Source: Eurosta solidaginis (Eukaryota > Arthropoda > Insecta > Diptera > Tephritidae). From it: DNA of 64,000 bases. The position numbers were made by a program, and so were the translations under genes. Below are positions 32,759-43,860 of this stretch, one piece after another. The DNA is taken from positions 176,860,645-176,924,644 of the forward strand of contig NC_090319.1 in assembly GCF_040869045.1 (NCBI RefSeq), in the 5' to 3' direction. The notes below the pieces were generated by a model that was not told the DNA's origin, did no database searches, and saw nothing but the letters and a program-made list of their open reading frames with translations. Every line of letters starts with the position of its first letter. The stretch's first letter is position 1.

Positions 32759-33816
32759 GTTTTTTCACTTCATACGGCTGGGTTCTCAGGTGCCGTATTT
32801 CCTCAAAATGCTTACGGAGATGACTCCTGAAGCGCCTAGGCGGTGCAGGCTCATCAATCAGATTTCTGTTGGGATGCCCAGGTTTCTGTGTATTCAACAG
32901 GAACTGTTTGGTCAGCATCTCATTTCTATCCCTGATGGGGAGTATTCTCGCCTCATTATGCAGGTGGTGTTCTGTGGACATAAGAAGACAGCCCGTGGCG
33001 ATTCTGAGAGCAGTATTTTGGCAGGCCTGTAGTTTCTTCCATTGGGTGATTTTTAGGCTTGGCGACCATATGGGTGACGCGTAGCACGTAATCGGCTGGC
33101 TAATTGCTTTGTATGTAGTCATGAGCGTTTCTTTATCTTTTCCCAGGTACTGCCAGCGAGGGATTTGAGGATTTTGTTACGGCTCTGAATTTTCGGAACA
33201 ATTGCGACTGCGTGCTCACCAAAATGTAGATCCTGATCAAACGTCACACCCAAGATTTTGGGGTGTAGGACAGTCGGTAGCGTAGTGCCATCGACGTGGA
33301 TGTTCAAAATGGTCGACATTTGGGACGTCCATGTTGTAAATAAGGCCGCGGAAGATTTAGTCGGTGATAATGCCAGGTTTCGTGAGGCGAAAAAACTGGA
33401 GAGATCAGGGAGGTAGCCGTTTATTTTATTGCATAGCGCATCGATCTTGGGCTTGGGCCTGTGGCCATTATTGTGCAGTCATCGGCGTAGGAAACGATTG
33501 TAACTCCTTCCGGTAGTGAAGGTAGCTTAGATATGTAGAAATTAAGCAAAAGTGGGGATAGGACACCTCCCTGTGTTACCCCTTGTTTAATTCTCCTTGG
33601 TTTTGATGTTTCGTTTCTAAATTGCACCGATGCCTGCCGACCACCCAGATAATTTGCGGTCCACCTTTTAAGACATGGGGGAAGGGTAGACCCTTCTAGG
33701 TCTTGCAGTAACGAGCCATGGTTGACCGTAGCAAAAGCTTTTGATAGGTCTAGCGCTACGAGTACTGTTCTATGGTGGGGGTATTGATTTAAACCGCAAT
33801 TTATCTGGGTGCTAAT
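32759..33816 (-). pseudogene. antisense Jockey RT fragment, no 3' end
   Basis: Reverse complement of 46349-47405 with, as far as I read, one 1-base difference (near 33450, an A-run inside the SPK codons). It carries the YADD box (minus frame 33421-33627), the thumb and the shared frameshift near 33120. It lacks the last about 420 bp and the acaacaac tail, which a normal LINE insertion would keep. It runs into the N gap at its other end. Confidence 0.8.
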
Positions 33817-33916
33817 NNNNNNNNNNNNNNNNNNNNNNNNNNNNNNNNNNNNNNNNNNNNNNNNNNNNNNNNNNNNNNNNNNNNNNNNNNNNNNNNNNNN
33901 NNNNNNNNNNNNNNNN
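33817..33916. other. assembly gap, 100 N
   Basis: Exactly 100 N, the usual placeholder for a gap of unknown size. Confidence 0.99.
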
Positions 33917-35130
33917 AATTATGTTAAAAATTACAGGCCTATTTCAAAATTAACCACATGCTCAAAACTGCTAGAAAATGTGGTCAAAGAAAAATTATGC
34001 TTTGCCATTAAAAGAACTTTAAGCCCATACCAACATGGTTTTGTTTCTGGGCGATCAACAGTAAAACTAATTTGGCCATATTTTCAGAGTACTTTGTCTC
34101 AGCATTTAAAAATGGATATCAAGTCGATACAATTTATACAGATTTTGCAGAAGCTTTTGATACTGTCTCAAATAATATCTTACTGAAAAAACTCCAAAAT
34201 TTGGACTTTCATTCAGCTTTTCTAATGTGGCTTAAGTCGTATATCACTAATAGAATTTCCTTTATAGAAATCGAAAGCACCAGATCTTACCCCTTCGCGG
34301 CCATTTGGTGTGCCTCAGGGTAGTATTCTTGGTACTATATTGTTTTTGTTATTTATAAATGACATTGGCGAATGTTTTAGTCATTCAAAAATATCTATTA
34401 TATGCTGATGAACTTAAGCTTTTTAGTACATTTTCCTGTCCGTCCGATATTCTGGTTCTTCAATGCGACTGAAATGAGCTTGCTGAGTGATGTATAAGAA
34501 ACAAAATGGCTCTTAACATCAACAAATATTACCATATGGCATTTTCGAAGTCAATAATTCGATTTCCCTCTGTATAGTCACTCTTAAGTACTGAACTCAA
34601 TGCAGTAACTTAATTTCTGGATCTCGGTGCGCTTTTTGACTCAGGTTATTCTTTCGTTAACCATGTCAACTACATTATCCCTAAGACCTACTCCAACTTA
34701 GCTTTTGTAAAGCGATATGCTAAAGATTTTAAAGATCCTTATACAAGGAAGATGCTCTATAATTCCTTAGTGCGGTCTAAATTGGAGTATGCTTCCATAA
34801 TCTGAACCCGATATATGCTTCACACTCCCTCAGAGTGGAAAGAGTACAGAGTTGTTTCACTAGGTTTGCTTTGCAGGCACTTCATTTTAGTGAGCCTATC
34901 CCATCTTACCCAGACCGGTGTATGCTTATTGATGTAAAATCTCTAAAAAAAGTAAAATCTTGCAGAAAGAATATTCATTCTCTTATGTTCATTTTTGACA
35001 TTCATAGTGGCTTCATTGATTCTCCGGACCGTCTGGGCTTCCTAGACATCAATGTACCTAATAGGATATTAAGATCTAATTTACCCTTCCATATAAAAAT
35101 AACTATGTTTGTCTACACAAACAAAATAGT
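33917..35130 (+). pseudogene. CR1/Jockey-like LINE RT, second copy and C-terminal part
   Basis: 33917-34760 repeats 31915-32758, including its frameshifts and YADE box. Unlike the first copy, it continues: NSLVRSKLEYASII (34760-34805), RVERVQSCFTRFALQALHFSEPIP (34835-34905), then VKSLKKVKSCRKNIHSLMFIFDIHSGFID and NVPNRILRSNLPF (to about 35095). This is the normal thumb and end of the family. It meets the BEL/Pao-related sequence near 35130. Confidence 0.8.
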
Positions 35131-35131
35131 A

Positions 35132-35611
35132 TGCCGGTTCGACCTCACGGCAACTCGAAAAGTGGAAAGAACGAAACAAAGAAATGAAAACAACAGGAGT
35201 TAATAAAGTATAATATAAAAGGTGTATAAGTTTATTGAAGAAAAAGAAACGGCATATATGAAGATATATGCGGGTGAAAAATCGAATTGCAAATTAAGAA
35301 TATAATGAATATCAATAGATATAACAATTTCTAAGATTTAGTATTACCGAAAGTATGTATTTTACCTTAGATTGAAAATCCTGCTGTGTAACGCTGTCTC
35401 AACTGCTGTCGTAAGTAAAAGGCTATACCTCTGCTGTTGAGCGCAGCGTTAACGAACCCTAACTTCGAAAGAGAACCACCGGTAGATTTCCAATCACAGT
35501 GCAGCTTTGTGGCGAACAGCTGTGAATGCATAAACACCAGTGCTTCCCAACTATTGAAGGCGTTTGGCTTCAATATTGCCGCCGGCCTTGCAACATGTAG
35601 GGGTTGCAACA
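35132..35611 (-). repeat. putative BEL/Pao 3' LTR
   Basis: Non-coding stretch after the BEL pol and the zinc-knuckle ORF. On the minus strand it could begin TGTTGCAACCCC (35611) and end CA (35132), with AATAAA near 35240. No second LTR copy exists in the window to confirm the ends, so the limits are tentative. Confidence 0.35.
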
Positions 35612-35897
35612 AACGATTTAAAAGCTAAGCACTATATAAATTTCCAAACTAAAACTAAAATTTATTAAATGCGCGTAAAGTAGTAAATTGTTGAGTTTTT
35701 TTTTTTTTAATATAACCAGTGCTTTATTATAGGTAAATCTAATTCATATTCGTATTTTATAAATTCATAATTACTGTCCCGTAGGGGTTATAATGTAACG
35801 GCGACTAACTTATATGATTAATTACCAAGCTAGTATAATTCATATATTAAGTTCAATTCAATTTAATACTTAAACCGATGAGGAAATTTAAGTGTAT

Positions 35898-36055
35898 GAA
35901 ACGGTACCCATTTGTGGGTCGCTGTGCCTGAAAGGACACCGGGGCCGGAAAGGACTCACGCGAACGCGGAAAGACGAGAAACGGTACCCAGTAAGGGGTC
36001 GCTGTGCCTTAAAGGCACATGGGCCCGAAAGCACCTATCCGAACACGGAATTTTG
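35898..36055. repeat. 80-bp tandem duplication
   Basis: gaaacggtaccca starts both halves (35898 and 35978); ggggtcgctgtgcct-like and cacggaa-like blocks follow in each. The copies have diverged by about a fifth. It lies between the zinc-knuckle ORF and the putative LTR. Confidence 0.75.
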
Positions 36056-36568
36056 GGCTGCCGAATAGCCTGGATACTTTACAATTTCGGTTTTAAATAT
36101 TTTGTGATATACACATATATATATGAGGATTGGGGGGAGTTCACGGCGAGAGGTTACACGAGTTTTGGAGAGTAGAAGCGAATGATGCTTCTCACCACAA
36201 ATATGGCATGTTCCCGTGCTTTTGCAATTTTTTGTTATATGCGAATGCGCTAAGCATCGCGAGCAATAGCGGTGTAACAGTACTAAACGTAGTCGGCGTT
36301 CAAAGCTTGCGTCGATAAACCTTTTACAAAATCGAAGAGGGTGTGATCGATCACAAATTCTGCATTTGAGCGTATTGCTTCGTTTGTTGGGGCCTGGCAA
36401 TTTCTTCGCTGGTGTTGACGTGTTCATTGCTGCCTGCACAATGTTGACCGATGTATCCGTTGTTGCTCGTTCAATGCTTGTCGATGTCTCCACTGGTGCC
36501 GCTGCATTGTGGGATGGGGTCGGTGAAAATTCAATGAGTGGTGAAACCATATTGTAAAGTCCAAGCAT
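36035..36568 (-). CDS. zinc-knuckle ORF downstream of BEL pol, 177 aa
   Basis: Starts MLGLYNMVSPLIEFSPTPSH, then a Ser/Thr/Ala linker with PAKKLPGPNKRSN, then a Cys/His domain: C-x2-C-x4-HPLRFC, R-x4-L, Y-C-x2-C-x4-H, C-x5-C-x2-C-x3-HHSLL. Spacing is like the Gag knuckles at 39909-41852 (C-x2-C, HPLRLC, C-x2-C, HHTLLH) but the sequence is clearly different. The last 40 residues look like non-coding read-through. It begins about 50 bases after the pol frame ends, the place where some BEL elements carry an env. It may be a nucleic-acid-binding accessory Gag-like protein, or a relic of another element's gag. No intact partner copy is in the window. Confidence 0.55.
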   Translation of the reverse strand: MLGLYNMVSPLIEFSPTPSHNAAAPVETSTSIERATTDTSVNIVQAAMNTSTPAKKLPGPNKRSNTLKCRICDRSHPLRFCKRFIDASFERRLRLVLLHRYCSRCLAHSHITKNCKSTGTCHICGEKHHSLLLSKTRVTSRRELPPILIYICVYHKIFKTEIVKYPGYSAAQNSVFG

Positions 36569-36616
36569 TAAAAGAGATGATAAACGCTAAAGGTTAGTTT
36601 GGTAAACCACCTAACT

Positions 36617-38098
36617 TTACAATGGGCGCGTTATCATTCCCTTTTGGGTGCGATTGTCGGCCACTCGAACTCTTTTATCAGTTCCATGGTATATATTGGT
36701 GACCCTACCCAAGCGCCATTCATTAGGTGGAAGATTTTCATGGCGAACTACAACTAGGTCATCGATGGCAATATCCTTTTGAGGGGACTTCCATTTATGA
36801 CGTTTGTGAAGTTCCTTTAAATATTCCTCCTTCCAGCGAAGCGAATGTTCTTGACTAAGAGCCTTAAGTTTTTGCCATCGGTTGATTAATGAGGTTGGAT
36901 TTGTTTCGATTGAGGGTTCCGGTGGGGCGAGTATTGGCCCCCCAGTTAGAAAATGACCCGGAGTGAGAGCTGCGCAATCAGCGGGGTCGTTGGAATTAGG
37001 TGATATCGGTCTTGAATTTAGACAGGCTTCGACGCGGCAAAGAAGGGTTTGAAATTCTTCAAAGCTGAATTTCTGAGAAGCAGTGGTACGACGAAGATGG
37101 AATTTTAAACTTTTAACCCCTGCTTCCGAGAGACCACCCATATGAGGAGCTCCTGCCGGGATAAAATACCAGGAGACTTCTTGAAGGCTATATAGGTTGC
37201 ACACAGACTCTTGAATTGTGGTAATGAATTTTTTAAAGTCCCTTTTAAGAACGATGGATGCGCCTACAAAGTTAGTTCTATTATCCGAAAAGATATTTCT
37301 TGGACAGCTTCTTCTGCCAATGAACCTTGAAAATGCGCCTAGAAAGGTTTCTGTTGAAAGATCGCTTGCAGCTTCTAAGTGAATCGCTTTCTTAGAAAAG
37401 CATACAAAAACACAAGCGTAACCTTTATTCATCTTGTAAGATCTTCCCGAAAAGCTTTTAATGTCGAATGGACCTGCGAAATCTACACCTGTATTTTCAA
37501 AGGGTCTGGAAAGTACGGTCCATTCTTCCGGGAGAGTCGCCATAATTTGACATTGATTTTGTTTTCTGTGTATAAGACCTGGTTTACCATTATGAATGAC
37601 GGTCCTTGTGAGATTTTTGGCTTTCGGAATCCAATATTGTTGGCGCAGTAACCGAAATACCAATTGATTTCCGCCATGAAGAGAGCCCTTGTGAATAAGT
37701 TCTACCAACAACTTTGCAAAATAACAACTATAGGGCAAAATAATCGGACGCTTTTCGTCTTCAGACAACATCTGCGAGTTTGTCAGTCGGCCGTTGGCTC
37801 GAATTACACCATAAATATCGAGGAATTGGTTTAAGGAGAGAATTTTATTCTTTGACGATATTGCAATTTTAGCGGTAAGATTCTTGGGTTTCTTTGGAAA
37901 GTGATTCATCTGGGCAAGTATTATGAGCCGAACTCGAATTTTAGAAATTTCTTCTCCAGAAATAATTAGAGAAGGGTAAAAATGAAACCGTCGGTTATAT
38001 CGGTTAGTTCGATTGTAGAACCTAAACACATATGCTGAGACCCGCAGTGCACGCGGAAGCCACGAAAATCTTTCTAAGGGATCCTCCTGCTTCGACAC
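36617..38098 (-). CDS. BEL/Pao integrase region of pol (partial)
   Basis: Open for 493 codons, beginning inside pol (apparent start is not ATG). Order: zinc-binding H-x-H-C-like domain around LVELIHKGSLHGGNQLVFRLLRQQYWIP, integrase core with GVDFAGPF, the FSDNRTNF block and the GLSEAGVKSLKFHLRR block carrying the last catalytic Glu position (here E of LSEAGV), then the DUF5641-type tail ending EWRLGRVTNIYHGTDKRVRV. The core D-D-E residues appear present. A one-base loss near the end (compare 41765) causes early termination at 36617. Integrase joins element DNA to the chromosome; upstream RT/RNase H is broken, so the element is not autonomous. Confidence 0.85.
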   Translation of the reverse strand: MSKQEDPLERFSWLPRALRVSAYVFRFYNRTNRYNRRFHFYPSLIISGEEISKIRVRLIILAQMNHFPKKPKNLTAKIAISSKNKILSLNQFLDIYGVIRANGRLTNSQMLSEDEKRPIILPYSCYFAKLLVELIHKGSLHGGNQLVFRLLRQQYWIPKAKNLTRTVIHNGKPGLIHRKQNQCQIMATLPEEWTVLSRPFENTGVDFAGPFDIKSFSGRSYKMNKGYACVFVCFSKKAIHLEAASDLSTETFLGAFSRFIGRRSCPRNIFSDNRTNFVGASIVLKRDFKKFITTIQESVCNLYSLQEVSWYFIPAGAPHMGGLSEAGVKSLKFHLRRTTASQKFSFEEFQTLLCRVEACLNSRPISPNSNDPADCAALTPGHFLTGGPILAPPEPSIETNPTSLINRWQKLKALSQEHSLRWKEEYLKELHKRHKWKSPQKDIAIDDLVVVRHENLPPNEWRLGRVTNIYHGTDKRVRVADNRTQKGMITRPL

Positions 38099-38890
38099 TT
38101 GTGAAATGTGTGCCGTTTATCCCCTCGCTTCGAGCGTAATGTCGTCTATATCTACATCCACGGAAGGCCACTGTTCTACGCATTTGGCTAACCAAGAGGG
38201 GCCGTACCACCACAACTTATTCGAGCATAAGTCCTGTGGGTAAGTTCCTCTGCTACCAAGATCCGCGGGATTATCCTTGGAATCAACGTGACTCCAATGC
38301 CTAACGCTGAAAGCATCTTGAATCTCTGCCACTCGATTAGCGACAAAGGTGGTCCAAGAGCAGGGCCCTTTTCTTAACCACGCGAGAACGATGGTAGAAT
38401 CTGTCTAGCAGTATATATTTTCTACTTTGAATGGAAGTTCCTTTAGAAGTGATTGAAGCATATCGACCACCAGAACAGCACCACACAGCTCTAAACGGGG
38501 AAGTGAAATGGTTTTGATTGGTGCGATCTTTGTTTTGGCCAGTAAAAGATTGGAAGACGTGATTTCCTGGTTTTTTACTCTTAAATATATCGCCCCCGCG
38601 TATGCCTTTTCCGAGGCATTGCAAAAGGCATGAACTTGGAAAGGTGATTCCTCAGAATAACATACCCATCGCGGAATTTCGATTTCTTCTACAAATTGGT
38701 AATTTTCTAAAAATGCTTTCCATTTGAAAAGAGTTTGAGGAGATAAGAGCTTATCCCGGGGAGTACCGTCAGACCATATTTGCTGCATAACTATTTTTGT
38801 TAGCACCACAATTGGTGCTAGCCAACCTGCTGGGTCAAAAAGCTTCGCTATAAGAGACAATGCTTCGCGTTTCGTATACGTGTCCTGCAA
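38099..38890 (-). pseudogene. BEL/Pao RNase H region
   Basis: 38405-38890 reads LSLIAKLFDPAGWLAP (typical BEL linker), then FQVHAFCNASEKAYAGAIYLR and KTISLPRLELCGAVL. A TAG at 38403-38405 replaces the Trp of the usual YCWTDS; after it come TDSTIVLAWL, ANRVAEIQD and NPADLGSRG, with another stop near 38114. Apart from these stops and a shift near 38890 the domain is well kept. Confidence 0.8.
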
Positions 38891-38938
38891 CGAGGGAACA
38901 TGGATTTTAAAAAAGAACCGATTTGATTTAGCATTCCA

Positions 38939-39905
38939 TCAAATTCCTAATGCCTTTGTCGTACTTGTTTCGTCTAAATCCAAGAAGTCTTTGTCCAAGA
39001 GATGTTCTTGCGGAAGATTTCTCAGAATATCTTTCGAATTTGAGGACCATTTCCTCAAGGACAAGCCAGCGCTGTCTAATGATTCGATAAGTTCATCTCG
39101 CGCTTGTAAAGCTGTGGCTATATCGTGGAATCCAGCTAATACGTCATCTACGTACATGGAGTTCCGGAGAATTTGAGCTGCCAATGGATGTGAATCCTGA
39201 CAGTCTTGAGCTAATTGAATAAGTGTTCTAATTGCCAAGTATGGCACGCAATTTATTCCGAAAGCGACTGTTTTAAGTTGATAGTCTTGTATGCTGCCTT
39301 GTGGGTCATCCCTAAAAATAATCCTCTGATAAGTTCTGTGTTCAGGTTTGACCAGAATTTGACGATAAATTATGTCGCTACTTAGAACGAACTTGTACAG
39401 CCGCCACCGAATTATAAGAAGAGTTAAATCCGATTGCAGAGCCGAACCTACATGGAGAATATCATTTAACGAGACGCCATTCGAAGAGTTACATGACGCG
39501 TTAAAAACTACTCTCAACTTCGTCGAAGTACTTTCCGGTTTCAGAGCCGCGTGATGTGGGAGGTAAAAGTGGCTAGGTGAATGTTCGAATTTAAAGTTTA
39601 CTCGCTGCATATGTCCTAATTCAAGGTACTACTTAACGACATTGTCGTATTCTTCCTTTAACGAAGGGGTTTTTAACAATCTTGTTTCGTTGCGATAAAA
39701 TTGCTGCAGCGCGATTGGCCTAGTTGCACCTAATTTTAAATCCGTGGGATAAACATTTTTCAACGGCAACGACACGACATATCTACCATCCGGGTTTCGT
39801 ATAGTCGTCTTCGAGTACAGTTCTTCACAAAACAAATCTTCTGATGACTGATGATTCTTCTTGGGTATTTCTTCTTACTCCCAAAATTTACGAAGCTGAC
39901 TATCT
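38939..39905 (-). pseudogene. BEL/Pao reverse transcriptase
   Basis: 39629-39835 is the N-terminal part (GRYVVSLPLKNVYP, LGATRPIALQQFYR). 38939-39610 has YLPHHAALKPESTSTKLRVVFNAS, motif A reduced to LSSDIIYRQI (residues between D and YRQI appear lost), AFGINCVPYLAIRT and the intact catalytic MYVDDVLAG. Frameshifts near 39620 and 38930 break the polyprotein. Confidence 0.85.
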
Positions 39906-39908
39906 AAA

Positions 39909-41764
39909 TTAATATCTTCTCCTATTGAGACTTTGGTAGCAAAGCGAGAGACGTGTGCGGTGGCCGATGCCCCACACAATCCACCCGGACACGGTCTCTT
40001 GAGATAAAAGATTTTTATGAATACTACGTTTCACGCCATCTAACATAACTTTAGCGTATAAATCTCCCCCGATCAGAACATCTATGGGACCGCTTTGTAA
40101 AAACTTTGGATCTGCCAAAGGTACTTTTGTCAGTTGGTCGAGAAGTGTTTCATCGATTGAAGCCGATGGCAAATTACCTGTAATTTGAGGTAATACAAAT
40201 GCCGAGGCTTCTATGAAGAGGTTTGGGTCACGGGGTGAGCCCAAAATAAACGAGCAACTTTTCGCGGAATTGTTGCAAACCTTTTGGGTTAGCCCGGAAA
40301 TAAACACGTTTGTTTTCGAGAAAGGAAGCTTAAGAAGTTTTCGCAGTCGGTCGGAAATAAACGACGCTTCAGCAGCAGAATCTATTAACGCGCGAGCTAT
40401 GTATGTTGCGCCCGAATGGCAAATGTGAACCATGGCAGTTCCGAGAAGAGCTGAGGATAAACCGGACGATTTCAGATTATTCTCAGATAATGACAAATTT
40501 GTATTCGAAGAAGTGGACTGTATATTTGTGTAGAATGCTTGCGCCGCGGTTCCAGCCGTGGTTTCTTTAGAGGGTTGCGCGTTGGAAGACACTCTATGAA
40601 GTAAAGTGTGGTGTCTACTCTTGCACGTAGTGCAGGAGTATTGACTTTTACAGTCGTTTATGGAATGGAATTTCGTAAGACAATTTAGACAGCAGTTGTG
40701 CTTTTTTATTGCCGCAAACCTATCGCTTACGGAAAGGGAGAGGAATTTGGTGCATAATCGGAGAGGATGGTGTTGCTTCGGACATAAAACGCAGTTTGAA
40801 TTTGAAACTTTGGTAGCAAGAGCTACTTTCTTTTGGCCCGCGTTGTTGGTCGAATGTGCTGATGATTTTTGAAGGGTGTTAGACGACGACGATGTTGTAG
40901 AACATTTTACATCCACTATTGATTCCAAAGTCCTGTACCGTTGGATGAGGAATGCGTCCATTTGACTCCATCTGGGTAGAGCCGCTTTGTCTTCAAAGGA
41001 TTGTTCCCATAAACCGAGCGTTGCTTCCCGTAAGCGATTAGAGCAATGGAAGATTAGAATTGGATCCCAATTTTCCACCTTGAACTCTTGCATTTCAAGG
41101 GCTGATAAGCATCCGTTAATGCTCCGCTGAAGTTCCTTTAACGCTTTTGCACTTTCAGTCCGAATGACTTGAAGGGAGAAAAGTGCCTTTAGACGGCTGT
41201 TGACCAGCACCCGTTTGTTTTCGTACGACGCTTTGAGATTCGACCACGCCATGTGGAAGCCTTGATTGGTTAGCGGGGCTTTCGCGACGATTTCCTTTGC
41301 TTCACCACTTGTTTTCTGAAGCAAGAAATACAGTTTTTTGACGTCATCTAGTCGGGAATTCTTAATATAAATCGCAGTGAATAGATCGCGGAAGGATGGC
41401 CAAGAGACATAATCACCATGGAATATTTCCGTATCACATGGCGGTAAACGCAGACTATTACATTGGGTGGCTACTTGGGCAGGGGCTATGACCGGAGCAT
41501 CGCTTGCTCCGGCCTTTTGAATGTATTCGCTAATACGCGAAAGGCAGGATATGTAGTCCTTAAGAGTACTTGACTGCTTTGCTTTAACCGATTCTACTTC
41601 CTCGACATTCTTTAAGGATTGTAGGCATTTTTCATACGCCAACTTTGTGTTGGACCACGAAGCGATCACTTCCTGTTTTAAAAGTTCTAGAGACGTGTTT
41701 GAATTGCGCGTTGAATTCAATAACTTGGTCTGAACACCTGGTGAAACAGCTAACTTTATAATGG
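39909..41764 (-). CDS. BEL/Pao Gag-protease frame (fused to a pol tail upstream)
   Basis: Gag: LKQEVIASWSNTKLAYEKC, LPPCDTEIFHGDYVSWPSFRDLF, KKLYFLLQKTSGEAKEIV (DUF1759-type capsid region), then knuckles in CVLCPKQHHPLRLC through CTTCKSRHHTLLH. Protease: IARALIDSAAEASFIS, where BEL proteases usually read D-S-G/A, then PIDVLIGGDLYAKVM (DUF1758 type) and SGWIVWGIG. It is open without stops to 39909, where a frameshift separates it from RT. No Gag ATG context is left: the frame runs in without a break from a pol C-terminal segment (41765-42066). The 5' LTR and leader that should separate them are missing. Confidence 0.8.
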
Positions 41765-42066
41765 GGCGCGGTATCATTCCCTTTTGGGTGCGAATGTCGG
41801 CCACTCGAACTCTTTTATCAGTTCCATGGTATATATTGGTGACCCTACCCAAGCGCCATTCACTAGGTGGAAGATTTTCATGGCGAACTACAACTAGGTC
41901 ATCGATGGCAATATCCTTTTGAGGGGAATTCCATTTATGACGTTTGTGAAGTTCCTTTAAATATTCCTCCTTCCAGCGAAGCGAATGTTGTTGACTAAGA
42001 GCCTTAAGTTTTTGCCATCGGATGATTAATGAGATCGGATTTGTTTCGATTGAGAGTTCCGGTGAT
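41765..42066 (-). pseudogene. duplicate BEL pol C-terminal tail fused to gag
   Basis: About 300 bp nearly identical to 36617-36927 (DUF5641-type tail: LRWKEEYLKELHKRHKW, DDLVVVRHENLPP, EWRLGRVTN). It keeps the base lost at 36617, so it reads RPIIKLAVSPG and continues in frame into gag. Similarity stops at 42066. This is either the end of another copy joined head to tail, or a deletion/rearrangement junction. Confidence 0.75.
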
Positions 42067-42669
42067 GCGACTACAATATACAGCTAGTATAATTTTGCGC
42101 TCATAATGAAGGCTTTAACTGAGTGTAATAAAATCCTTAATAATCTTGATTTAGACTTTGCGATGCCTAAATCCTTATTTTTGTCAAAGCTTATATCTCA
42201 TTACCATTAGTTAAGGTTAGAACAGTATTGAGGCATTTTACCTTGTGGACGGACCAAGAGTAAACTATATGCCAACTTTCCATCGAAGAGACCGCATTAG
42301 TCCGAAGATAATACTTTATTACCAACTCCAACGAAGAAGAGACTGCATAGCTTCCTTAAGTATGCTTTATTGTCAACTTCCACGAACGTGAATTAATCAT
42401 ATTAAAAAAAACTAAAGAAAAACCAAAATACGATTTGAAACCACAGCTACCGCAATTAATCCTTAAGGCAGAAGTCGAGACCTGAAGACAAGCATCATGC
42501 GATACATTGTATCAGGTCACAACTGGGCTGTCCTGCTCACCGCGTTACAGTTTTTATAGCGACCGTGACAGGGTCACACAGGCGGTACACTGCGTCCACT
42601 CTGCTCCTTTCGAGTAAACAACATTTATGGATTCGCTAGCTATGGTATTATGATCGCCTTTTACGATTC
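42067..42669. other. unassigned stretch
   Basis: No gene recognised. Sequence composition shifts at both ends; an A tract lies at 42403-42409. Confidence 0.5.
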
Positions 42670-43860
42670 TTGGCCCCTAGCCCGAAGGGGGGATGTACCT
42701 GGAATATCCGAACCTTTTTAACAGAAGGTACCGATGACATGCTGCTTCGGCTGGTTGGTGTCCTTGTCAAGGGAAAGGCCGACATCACCGCCATACAGGA
42801 AGCACGATCGACGGGGCAAGGTAGAAGAGCGATAGGACCTTACGACGTCTACTACAATCAATTCTTTCGATCACGGCTGGGAACGAGCATCTCGTCGCCA
42901 TCTGCATTGAGGCGAAGTTTTTCGATATTTCGTTTATGTAATTTGTATGTGCTTACGCGCGGCGATGCGGACGAAAATGATAAGGACTCCTTCTATGAAA
43001 AACTAGAAAAGGCATACGATGACTGCCCCCGTCATAATATTAAGATCATGCTGGGTCACTATAACGCCAGGGTGGGAAAGGAAAAGAAAAATTTAGCCTC
43101 CATGATGTCACATCTGCCAACTGGTTGTGGCTGATTGACCTCTCCGCGGCTTGACAAAGGGTTATTTGCAGGACAAAGTTCCATCATAAAAAGATACACA
43201 AAGCTACTTGGATGTCTCCTCATCGAAGAACACGAAACCAAATCGTTCAAGTAGTGATCGATGGCAGACATAGTTCCAGTTTCCTGGATGTGCGCATTCT
43301 AAGAAAGTGCGCGTAGTGACACAAGAAAAGTTGTTTGCTGTCGAAAAGCTGCTCACGAAATAGATAGCTGATGCCCATTTCACCCGGCTCACACACTTGC
43401 TGTGAGGAAAAATGCTTCAAACTTTTACAAAAATTGTGGCGGATGACGGAAAGTTTCACGACCAGAGCATATTACTGCTGGAACGATAATGGTATCCTGG
43501 TAACTGACTTAGAGAGTGAGCTTAAGGTGTGGAGGGTACCCTTCTCCTCATTGCTAACTAGCGAGGGAGAAGACGAACCCGATACCCCAATCGTTGATGA
43601 TAGAAAACACATTCCGGCACTCGACTATAACGAATGGCTGAATCCCGGCTAAAAAATTGCAAGGCGCCATGTAATGACGGAATACCAGACGAGCTGTTCA
43701 AACTCGGAGGTGAAGAGCTGGTAACGAATATGCATCAACTCCTGTGCAAAATATGTTCGGATGAGATTAGAGCTTAAGTTTACTCTGCCCAATCCAAATG
43801 TAAGGCGATACCGCAAACCGCACCAATTACCGCGGAATCTGCCTGCTTAGTATCGCGTAG
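42670..43860 (+). pseudogene. RTE-like LINE endonuclease relic
   Basis: CTWNIRTFLTEGTDD (42697-42740), KADITAIQEARSTGQGRRAIG (42776-42838), then KIMLGHYNARVGKEK (43042-43085), HKATWMSPHRRTRNQ (43200-43245) and VIDGRHSSSFLDVRI, the same blocks as at 9258-9942 but a different copy. After 43430 only short RT-side shreds remain, such as KAPCNDGIPDELFKLGGEELV (43657-43720). Frameshifts and stops throughout. A 150-bp part of its end recurs inverted at 48078-48224. Confidence 0.7.
43671..43821 (+). repeat. inverted repeat arm 1 (RTE-derived)
   Basis: Its reverse complement is at 48078-48224, with a 4-base gap near 43772 and few substitutions. The arms enclose the minisatellite element with its SINE and Jockey. 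Confidence 0.85.

Noticed and set aside
35367..35628. Short frames on both strands in the BEL 3' region
   Set aside because: They lie in the putative LTR and show no conserved domain.
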